This document shows, piece after piece, positions 58,042 to 64,000 of a stretch of DNA of 64,000 bases. The position numbers were made by a program, and so were the translations under genes. Source of the stretch: Pseudomonas sp. JUb42. GTDB taxonomy: Bacteria > Pseudomonadota > Gammaproteobacteria > Pseudomonadales > Pseudomonadaceae. How positions within the stretch are numbered: position 1 is the first letter of the stretch; each line of letters starts with the position of its first letter. The notes below the pieces were generated by a model. That model did not search any database. It was not told where the DNA came from and saw only the letters and a list, made by a program, of their open reading frames with translations. Location: contig NZ_JANUFD010000007.1 in assembly GCF_024807945.1 (NCBI RefSeq), positions 1 through 64,000 on the forward strand. The letters run 5' to 3'.

Positions 58042-58299
58042 CTATTTGTTTGCTGATTGCGCCTGCCACAGGTCCCAATCGGCCTGCACCGCCAGCCAGA
58101 CTTTGGTACTGCCAATACCTGTACGCTCAAGACCCATAGCGAGATCCTGATCAACAGGCGCATGACCCTGCATCACTCGCAAAAGCGCCTGCGGCGCATA
58201 GCCTAGACGCCGGGCAAATTCGGCAATGTCTATATCGAGCGCGGGCAAAACATCGTCGAGGAGTATTTCGCCCGGATGAGGAGGGTTGAACATTGGCAT
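58042..58299 (-). CDS. orphan HigA-type antitoxin/regulator
   Basis: An 85-residue XRE-type helix-turn-helix protein. The start MFNPPHPGEILLDDVLPALD (after MP) is the HigA signature HPGE.L, followed by the HTH EFARRLGYAPQALLRVMQGH and the family-typical GIGSTKVWLAVQADWDLWQA. HigA usually follows a higB toxin gene; here only 112 bases separate it from a terminator and no toxin-sized frame is seen. The recognition helix departs from the usual VSR..L..I..G pattern. It may act as a stand-alone repressor or a remnant. AAGGGAATGTCGAT precedes ATG 58299. Confidence 0.8.
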   Translation of the reverse strand: MPMFNPPHPGEILLDDVLPALDIDIAEFARRLGYAPQALLRVMQGHAPVDQDLAMGLERTGIGSTKVWLAVQADWDLWQAQSANK

Positions 58300-58356
58300 A
58301 TCGACATTCCCTTAGAAGTCATCCAAGTAGTTGAAGAGGGCGTGCCGCAGAAACCT

Positions 58357-58384
58357 AAAAGGCCCACTAAAAAGTGAGCCTTTT
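58357..58384. terminator. hairpin terminator between the small minus-strand genes
   Basis: AAAAGGCCCAC and GTGAGCCTTTT pair with one mismatch around a 6-base loop; on the minus strand TTTT follows. It lies 27 bases after the stop of the 58412 gene and before the higA-like gene, so they are separate transcripts. Confidence 0.7.
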
Positions 58385-58411
58385 CCCGTTCAACCGTGTG
58401 TTACTGGCGCT

Positions 58412-58666
58412 TTACCGCGTCGATGGACTCGGCATCATCGCGATAGCGCCTTTGATCAACTCTTGCGCCTCTTTGAGCAGGCTCAACATCTTGCGCGACT
58501 TGTCCTGCGACTCCGCCGGCAAGTAAGCAGCCAGACGAGTCGCCACGGCAATGGCGCAGGTCAGGTAATCAGACGCAAACCCCAGCGAGTCCTGAGGCGT
58601 GATACCTCCCTTTTTCTGATTGAACAAATGGACGACATTCGTCGTCGAGTTTGTTGTCTCTTGCAT
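58412..58666 (-). CDS. small hypothetical protein, DUF3077-like
   Basis: An 84-residue soluble protein. The middle (LFNQKKGGITPQDSLGFASD, YLTCAIAVATRLAAYLPAES) resembles the short helical DUF3077 proteins common in Pseudomonas, from memory and with modest certainty. ATG 58666 was chosen because GGGAATTTGATC lies directly upstream; an open frame to 58720 runs into the leader. Its leader shares boxes with that of the 57420 gene although the two proteins are not clearly related. Function unknown. Confidence 0.65.
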   Translation of the reverse strand: MQETTNSTTNVVHLFNQKKGGITPQDSLGFASDYLTCAIAVATRLAAYLPAESQDKSRKMLSLLKEAQELIKGAIAMMPSPSTR

Positions 58667-58840
58667 GATCAAATTCCCAAAATGGTTGAGCCGAAACCCG
58701 CGAGGGCAACGGCCTTGCATACGGTCGCCAAGTGACCGCGGCGGCAGGTTAGAGGCCGGTTTGGGCCTCGCGCAAGGCGGGAAAACGATGGGACAGAAAG
58801 TTCAGATGGATCCTACATGGCGGGGTTTTGTGGTCTTACG
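58667..58840 (-). promoter_or_regulatory. conserved leader B
   Basis: Gene-free stretch before the 58666 start. On the minus strand: CACAAAACCCCGCCATGTAG then GATCCATCTGAACTTT (58833-58797), GGCCTCTAACCTGCCGCC (about 58755-58738), GGTCACTTGG, and CGGCTCAACCATTT (58693-58680) next to the gene. These match leader A at 57738-58041 in order, with shorter spacers. 58841-58930 shows nothing further. Confidence 0.5.
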
Positions 58841-58930
58841 GATGGGGTTTTGGAGTGCTGTCGGAAGGGGCTGACGCGGTGCATAACTTCAAAAAAATGC
58901 GGGTGTGATCGACTGGCTTGAATAGCAAAA

Positions 58931-58957
58931 AACAACCCGCTTTTTGACGGGTTGTTT
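58931..58957 (-). terminator. intrinsic terminator of the chemoreceptor gene
   Basis: AACAACCCG and CGGGTTGTT enclose an 8-base loop; on the minus strand six T follow. It lies about 55 bases after the chemoreceptor stop. Confidence 0.85.
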
Positions 58958-59011
58958 CTGTACTCAGGGGGCGACCTTAGAACGGCTGCATTGATCTGCG
59001 GGCAGACTTGG

Positions 59012-60631
59012 TCACACCGTAAATCTATTGGTCATGGCTTTCAGCTCAATGGCCAACCTGGAAAGATCATGGCTGGCAGCACTGGTTTTCTCGGCGCCCT
59101 GGGAGGTTTGCTGGGACAGGTCGCGGATGCGCATCAGGTTGCCGTCTACCTCACGCGCCACCTGAGCCTGCTGCTCGGCGGCGGTCGCGATCACGATGTT
59201 ACGGTCATTGATCACGCCCACCGCCGTCGTGATGAGATTGAGCGCGTGATCGGTGCGATTGGCCCGGTGCAGGGTTTCGCTCGTTTGCTCAGCACTGGAC
59301 TGCATTGCATCCACGGTTTCGCGGGTCGACTGCTGCACTTTGCCGATCAAGGTTTCGATTTCGCGGGTGGATTGCCCTGTGCGCTGGGCCAGTGCCCGGA
59401 CTTCGTCGGCCACGACAGCAAATCCACGACCTGCTTCACCGGCTCTGGCCGCTTCGATGGCGGCGTTGAGTGCGAGCAGATTGGTCTGCTCGGCGACCGA
59501 TCGAATCACATCCAGCACCTTGCTGATATCGACCGTCTGCTGCGCCAGGCTCTGCACCCGCTCTGACGTAGCATTGACGCGAGTGACCATCGTATTCAAC
59601 GACACAATGGTTTCGCCAAGCTCATTCTGGCCCTGTTGCGCGGTTTCCGAGGAGGCCTTCGACTCCGAGGACGTCGACACCGCATTGCGGGCAACTTCAT
59701 CGATGGCAGCCGTCATCTGGTTGAACGCTGCGGCGGCCTGATCGATTTCTTGATTCTGCAAAAGCAACCCGCGGCTGCTTTGCGCCATGACCTGGCTCAT
59801 TTCCTCGGCGGCTGTCGACAATTGGTCCGTGGACTGAGTGATCTGGCTGATGGTGCTGCGCAGGTTGGTCTGCATGACACTCAGGGACTGCAGCAATTGC
59901 GCGGGCTCATCCGTGCCGGAGCCGTCAATGGTGCCCGACAGATCGTTGGCGGCAATGCGTTTTGAAGTCGCAAGCGCTGCGCTCAGAGGCTTGTTGATGC
60001 TCAAACTGAAACGCCAGCTCAAGATCAGCGAAGCAACAATCGCCAGGCCAATTGCAATAAGCGCCACCAGCCGCGCCTGGCTGAACGTCTGCGCGGCATC
60101 GAGCGCCGCCTGATGGGCGTGCTCACGCTCAAGCTGGTTCAACAGCTCGGTCTGCTCGTTGATCGTGGCACCGAAGGCACCCATTGCATGAAGCTGGGCC
60201 GCAGCGTCATCGGCACGCCCGGTCTCCATCATCTTCAACTCAAGCAATACGCCGGCTTTGTAACTTTCATAGGCGCGGGAAAATTTGCCGAGGGCATCCT
60301 GCTTGGCCGGGGTGTCAGCGCTGAGGCGGTAATCGGCAAGGTTCTTGTCGATCTGGGTTTCCAGCTTGGTGATGGTATTCACTGCGGCCGCGTGGTCGGC
60401 GGCCGAACTGAACGCATGCACCTGATACGCCGCGATGCGCAGGCGCGAGACGTTCGCGCCCAGCTCATTGCTCAAATTGATGCCCGGTATGGACCGAGAC
60501 TCCATCCCCTCGACGGTTTGACGAATCTCACCCATCTGCGCCACGCAAAACAGACCCAGCCCTATCAACATTACGATCATGACGGCGAAACACAGCAGCG
60601 TCCGGGCCTGAATCTTGAGTGCTCTTAACAT
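59012..60631 (-). CDS. methyl-accepting chemotaxis protein
   Basis: A 539-residue transmembrane chemoreceptor. Membrane segments lie at about 10-30 ([20 protein letters not shown]) and 190-212 ([19 protein letters not shown]) and flank a four-helix-bundle-like periplasmic sensor. A HAMP domain follows, then the coiled-coil signalling domain with the highly conserved hairpin tip [40 protein letters not shown]. No CheR-binding pentapeptide is at the C-terminus. The ligand is unknown. Start ATG 60631; an open frame further upstream is not supported. No other che genes are near. Confidence 0.94.
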   Translation of the reverse strand: MLRALKIQARTLLCFAVMIVMLIGLGLFCVAQMGEIRQTVEGMESRSIPGINLSNELGANVSRLRIAAYQVHAFSSAADHAAAVNTITKLETQIDKNLADYRLSADTPAKQDALGKFSRAYESYKAGVLLELKMMETGRADDAAAQLHAMGAFGATINEQTELLNQLEREHAHQAALDAAQTFSQARLVALIAIGLAIVASLILSWRFSLSINKPLSAALATSKRIAANDLSGTIDGSGTDEPAQLLQSLSVMQTNLRSTISQITQSTDQLSTAAEEMSQVMAQSSRGLLLQNQEIDQAAAAFNQMTAAIDEVARNAVSTSSESKASSETAQQGQNELGETIVSLNTMVTRVNATSERVQSLAQQTVDISKVLDVIRSVAEQTNLLALNAAIEAARAGEAGRGFAVVADEVRALAQRTGQSTREIETLIGKVQQSTRETVDAMQSSAEQTSETLHRANRTDHALNLITTAVGVINDRNIVIATAAEQQAQVAREVDGNLMRIRDLSQQTSQGAEKTSAASHDLSRLAIELKAMTNRFTV

Positions 60632-61093
60632 TAGACTTTCTCGCCCGAAGGCCTCGTTGTGGCACCCAAAATGGCCGCATTGCGTGGCGACTATCCGTGC
60701 ATCCCAGGTGGCAGTAGTTGTACAAAAACTATTTTCTGTACAGGATTTGTATCGGTTCGAGAGGGTGCTGTGAAAATCGTTCGACGGGAAAGGCAAAAAT
60801 GAGGCTACTAGCCATCATTCGTCGTAAATGAGACGGTTAGTGTCGTTTTGAGACTGTTTGGTCAACGCTCGCGGATGAAGAGCATCCCACCATGGATGCG
60901 CCACGCAACGTCGGCAGCGGGCCGGCCAAGGGTGGCTTCAGGAAATGTGGAGCAAGGCAGGTACGACCCATGCTCACTGCGTCAGCGAATGCACAGGCAT
61001 CTATGAAGGGGGTACAAACGAAAAACTTTCGGTGCGTATCCACACAGGCCGACCTGCGAGCGGACCTCGGGGTTGTCCAGCCAGCCCGACCTT
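60632..61093. other. gene-free stretch upstream of the chemoreceptor
   Basis: No convincing gene in 462 bases. Two TGTACA palindromes at 60719-60724 and 60737-60742 lie 18 bases apart, about 90 bases before the chemoreceptor start, which might be a regulator site. A 68-codon minus-strand frame at 60837-61043 has no family look and was not called. Confidence 0.4.
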
Positions 61094-61723
61094 TTACTTA
61101 TGCGTCAGGGCCAGGCGAACACCCATCCCGATAAACGTGGTACCGATCACCCGATCGATCCACTTCCGTATCTGCGGACGACCACTGACAGCCCCCATGG
61201 CCTTGGCCGCCAGCCACGCAACAGCGACGTCATTGATAAACCCCAGAACCACAAAAACCGCACCCAACACCAAAAACGCCGCCGTCTTGTCAGCGCTGTC
61301 CGGGGTGACGAATTGCGGAAAGAAGGCCACGTAAAACAATAGCACCTTGGGATTGGACGCATTGGTCAGGAAGCCGCGAAACAGCAGCTTCCGATTACTC
61401 AACAGCGGGATCTCGGGGCGCAGCTCATCAGTGGAGACTTTCGAAAATAGCGTCCGCACCCCCAGATAAATCAGATACAGACCACCCAACCATTTGATCG
61501 CCGTGAACGCCGAAGGCGAAGTAGCCAGCAGCGCCGTCAGCCCGATGGCACAACAAATCGTATGCAGACACCCGCCCAGGGCGACGCCGGAGGCAGAAAG
61601 AATCCCCGCGCGTCGACCGTGAACCATGCTTTGGCCTGCTACGTAGGCGATGTCGGGCCCTGGGGTTGCGTTGAGGGCGACGACGGCCAGTACGAATAGC
61701 GGGAATTGGACGATGCCGAGCAT
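61094..61723 (-). CDS. LysE/RhtB-family amino-acid exporter
   Basis: A 209-residue inner-membrane protein with about six hydrophobic segments. The N-terminal signature LFVLAVVALNATPGPDIAYV contains the family's TPGP motif, and GFLTNASNPKVLLFYVAFFP is the second hallmark. AAGGAGG lies six bases before ATG 61723, which decides the start; an open frame to 61834 is ignored. The family exports amino acids or homoserine lactones. The substrate is unknown. Confidence 0.92.
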   Translation of the reverse strand: MLGIVQFPLFVLAVVALNATPGPDIAYVAGQSMVHGRRAGILSASGVALGGCLHTICCAIGLTALLATSPSAFTAIKWLGGLYLIYLGVRTLFSKVSTDELRPEIPLLSNRKLLFRGFLTNASNPKVLLFYVAFFPQFVTPDSADKTAAFLVLGAVFVVLGFINDVAVAWLAAKAMGAVSGRPQIRKWIDRVIGTTFIGMGVRLALTHK

Positions 61724-61957
61724 GGGGACCTCCTTGTTGGGATGGGCTGAGGATGGGGGCCGCTGCTTGAAACAGGTTGTTACCATAGCGTTAAAGACAG
61801 CGATCAAGAAGATATGTCGATCGGATGCCGTCATCTTGATATCGCTGGGTATTGGGAAGGTGTGGGGGCGCCGTAGGCTTTGTGCATCGGTAACGACGTA
61901 TCCCTGGCAAATAGCGTGGCCAGAAATGGTGAATAGACGGCATTTTGTCCGGCTGGC
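61724..61957. other. gene-free stretch, nothing seen
   Basis: No conserved frame, repeat or terminator was found. It must hold the promoter of the LysE-type gene on the minus strand. Confidence 0.5.
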
Positions 61958-62107
61958 TTAAATACGCCGCTTCAGCTCTTTCACTCTTTTGAGTACAAAT
62001 TGCTCGAAGAGCTCATGCGTGAGCACCACCTTCAACCGGTCGTTATCAGTAAAGGCACGAGTGATTGCACCGCATATTTCCGGCTCTCCGAGGGTTTTAT
62101 TTCGGAA
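61958..62107 (-). pseudogene. unrecognised coding fragment (C-terminal end of a lost gene?)
   Basis: A 49-codon minus-strand frame between two stops, with no usable start. It reads like a real protein tail: GEPEICGAITRAFTDNDRLK, then THELFEQFVLKRVKELKRRI and stop. Charged amphipathic helix at the end. I do not recognise the family. It may be a remnant left by a deletion. Confidence 0.35.
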
Positions 62108-62132
62108 TTACGATTGGGATCGGCGCAGCTGA

Positions 62133-62279
62133 GAAACCCCTGATCTTGATCAAGGCACCATCGAACTCGCTCCAGCTGCTGGACAGTCTGTTTTCGATAT
62201 CCGCGCCGGAATCATCGCCGACCAAGCAGCCTTGAAGGCTGCGCAGGCGTACATCAGGGATGTGTGTGAGGCGCATTAG
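62133..62279 (+). pseudogene. unrecognised coding fragment (C-terminal end of a lost gene?)
   Basis: A 48-codon plus-strand frame after an in-frame stop at 62130-62132, with no start codon. It reads PDLDQGTIELAPAAGQSVFD, then AALKAAQAYIRDVCEAH and stop at 62277-62279, and is followed directly by a terminator. Composition is protein-like. Family not recognised; a remnant is the simplest reading. Confidence 0.35.
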
Positions 62280-62290
62280 TCTTGATAAAA

Positions 62291-62326
62291 GAAACCCCGC
62301 CTCCTTTCGGCTCGCGGGGTTTTTAT
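62291..62326. terminator. bidirectional hairpin terminator
   Basis: AAACCCCGC and GCGGGGTTT enclose a GC-rich loop; T-runs lie on both sides. It ends the minus-strand RTX-type gene and could serve the plus-strand fragment. Confidence 0.8.
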
Positions 62327-62373
62327 TTATCTAATATCAGCCATTAAAGATGAAGGCTGATTAGATGACATCA

Positions 62374-64000
62374 TCAAGCAATGAAGTCGCCAGCAGCCAG
62401 GGAGGTGCTGGATGTGCCGGTTAACTTGATCACCAGTTCGTTGGCGCCCACTGCTACGACACCATCGGTATCTAGATAGATGTATTTTCCCGCTCCGGCC
62501 CCTGTAATGGTGACCACGTAAGCCGTGTTGGCTATACCGCTGAGACCCGCGTTTGTGATGGCGGAGGCAATATCCGATGCTAAATTTCCAGTACCTGCTG
62601 CCGTGTAGCCCGCGCCTTGGAGCACTTGCACAACGCCACCGAAAACACCAGTCTTGATTTTGTCGATCCCTGAGGTGAAATCAGTAATGGAGTCGAACCC
62701 AGAGCTAGTGGAGTTGGCTGGAGTGGTGAATACGAAGGTATCAGCACCCGCACCACCCGTCAGGGTGTCTCCGAGCACGCCGCCAGTAAGCGTGTCGGCG
62801 CCGGAGCCGCCAATCAAAGTTAGGATGCCGTTTGTCTCGAGGGTGCCGTCAAGGATAATGCCGCTTGCGCTTACAGCCGAACCATCAACGGTCAAGGTTT
62901 TGCCAGCGCCGACCGTTGCATCAGCCAGCGTCAGCGCATTGCCGGTGACATTAGCCAGGGTGAGCGTGGTGTTATTAGCAAATACCACATTATCCAGAGC
63001 GCTAGTGGTTATCGCATTGGTCAGACTTACACTGTTCAGGCCTGGCGCGGACAGCGCGCTGCCAAGCGTAATGGCTTCCAGTGAGGTTTTTACGTCGGCC
63101 ACTGCACCGTTGATGTTGGTCAGCGCAGTGGTGATCAAACCTGTGGTCGAAGCGTCGATCTGGTTGATATCAGCGGCATTGGCGCTGAGGTCAGTCAGGG
63201 CTACTGCCACTGCAGCGTTATGAGTAAACGCGGTGCCATTTCCGGTCACCAGTAATTGCTTGGCCTGCGCCACTGTGGCGCTGTTGATCATCCCGATCGA
63301 AGTACCATTCACCAGTCCGGTGGTGGCATCGTCGATTGATTTGAGAGTTGCGCCGAGGGAGCTACCACTGGTAAGCGTCACTGCGACATCAGGTGCCGTC
63401 CAGATCTTGTTGCCCGAGTTGCCATTGTTGGTGACTAGCAACGCGAGGGCCTGGGCGTCAGTGGCCGCAGTAATGCCAGGAATACGGGTCGCGTCTATCA
63501 AAGCCGGGGACGTCTGTTCAAGACTGGTGAGCAAGGTTGCGCTCACCGCAGTAGTATCCGAAAGCCTGATGGTGCCATTAGAAAATATGATGCCGTTGGC
63601 CAGGCTGCTGGTAATCGTCAACGATGCGTTGGAAGGGCTAAGGACAATGCTGCTTATGGGGCCGGTAACGGTTGCGGTACCTGCAACGCCGCCGCTGTTT
63701 GTAAATGTGTAAACGCCACCGACTTCGGTTACCGATACTCCGATTGTTCCGATGCCCGCGTTGGTGAGTGTCACCACGTTACTGCCGTCTTTAGTGGCGG
63801 TGAATGATGGGCCAGTAGGTGTTGTAGGCACGCCAAGCTGAACGCCAGTGGCATCAGTTACACCCTTGGTCGCGTCGCTCGTCAGGTTGGCGATCGAGTA
63901 GGGCGTCGCATCGACCTTGGCCAGCCAGGCCCGAGCGATCGCGGCGGAACTTGCGCCACTGTAACCAGCCAGCTCTGCGCTGGTGTCAATGTTCGCAGTG
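62374..64000 (-). CDS. large RTX-type secreted surface protein, C-terminal part (partial)
   Basis: The frame is open from the stop at 62374 to the right window edge, 542 codons, so the start lies outside. An internal GTG at 63831 should not be taken as the start, since coding continues upstream (SSAAIARAWLAKVDATPYSI). The visible part is Thr/Ala/Asn/Gly/Val-rich with almost no cysteine and has repeated segments ending in TTGLVNGTSIG and TTGLITTALTN. Near the C-terminus are calcium-binding RTX-type nonapeptides (GGSGADTLTGGVLGDTLTGG, GAGADTFVF), then a tail LVIKLTGTSSTSLAAGDFIA like type I secretion signals of serralysin or bluetail-type proteins. Probably a large adhesin exported by a type I system not in the window. 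Confidence 0.85.
   Translation of the reverse strand, partial: TANIDTSAELAGYSGASSAAIARAWLAKVDATPYSIANLTSDATKGVTDATGVQLGVPTTPTGPSFTATKDGSNVVTLTNAGIGTIGVSVTEVGGVYTFTNSGGVAGTATVTGPISSIVLSPSNASLTITSSLANGIIFSNGTIRLSDTTAVSATLLTSLEQTSPALIDATRIPGITAATDAQALALLVTNNGNSGNKIWTAPDVAVTLTSGSSLGATLKSIDDATTGLVNGTSIGMINSATVAQAKQLLVTGNGTAFTHNAAVAVALTDLSANAADINQIDASTTGLITTALTNINGAVADVKTSLEAITLGSALSAPGLNSVSLTNAITTSALDNVVFANNTTLTLANVTGNALTLADATVGAGKTLTVDGSAVSASGIILDGTLETNGILTLIGGSGADTLTGGVLGDTLTGGAGADTFVFTTPANSTSSGFDSITDFTSGIDKIKTGVFGGVVQVLQGAGYTAAGTGNLASDIASAITNAGLSGIANTAYVVTITGAGAGKYIYLDTDGVVAVGANELVIKLTGTSSTSLAAGDFIA

Noticed and set aside
58300..58356. Remnant of a higB toxin upstream of the higA-like gene
   Set aside because: The last codons read like LFNYLDDF then stop, but the frame runs straight back into the terminator hairpin and shows no toxin motif.
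60837..61043. 68-codon minus-strand frame between the chemoreceptor and exporter genes
   Set aside because: No ribosome site, no conserved look, unusual composition; treated as gene-free.
63831..63831. GTG as start of a 485-residue RTX-type protein
   Set aside because: The same frame continues open with repeat-like coding to the window edge, so this is an internal codon.

Overview
This is a gene-dense, GC-rich chromosomal segment of a Pseudomonas, most likely of the P. fluorescens species complex. The evidence is codon use, the many short inverted repeats of the GTGGGAGCGAATTCATTCGCG and TGGAGCGAGGCTTGCCCGCG types between genes, and a long core block whose order (rmlB/A/C/D, dctB-dctD, cysQ-nudE-yrfG, fdhD, pckA-hslO, rimABK, envZ-ompR, tex, gshA, argA, argE) matches, from memory, the P. 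aeruginosa PAO1 region around PA5160-PA5211. No tRNA, rRNA, CRISPR array or prophage was seen.

Left edge (1-7.3 kb), accessory: the C-terminal end of an IS110-type transposase, then a LacI/GntR-type repressor divergent from a TonB-dependent receptor that carries a one-base frameshift, an NtaA/DszA-type flavin monooxygenase, a lone SsuA-like binding protein and an aldo/keto reductase. An operator-like palindrome sits over the predicted start of the receptor transcript. The set looks like a scavenging locus, perhaps for an organosulfur compound, now possibly damaged.

Core block (7.4-48.5 kb): NfeD/SPFH membrane pair, a stand-alone GspE-type ATPase, an ACT-like protein divergent from an Lrp regulator, CYTH-CHAD protein, argE, argA, a methyltransferase, gshA (TTG start), thioesterase-tex, ompR-envZ, the rimA-rimB-rimK ribosome-modification operon, hslR, a PAP2 phosphatase, hslO, pckA, two tandem paralogous six-cysteine membrane proteins, a thioesterase, a glycine-zipper protein, a formate-dehydrogenase-like molybdoenzyme with fdhD and a LysR regulator, lysM, yrfG, nudE-cysQ, a thioesterase, dctB-dctD and the dTDP-rhamnose operon rmlB-rmlA-rmlC-rmlD.

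Right part (48.9-64 kb), more variable: a kinase/M23-like/aminotransferase fusion, agmatine deiminase, an OprD-family porin, an AraC regulator with an XapX protein and an MDR oxidoreductase, a cluster of small minus-strand genes (including an orphan HigA) that share leader and ribosome-binding-region sequence, a chemoreceptor, a LysE exporter, unrecognised coding fragments, and the 3' end of a large repeat-rich RTX-type secreted protein that runs off the right edge.

The most unusual things are the shared leaders of two otherwise different small genes flanking the orphan HigA (57.4-58.9 kb), the tandem six-cysteine paralogues (30.8-32.5 kb), the three-part fusion enzyme at 48.9 kb and the frameshifted TonB receptor.
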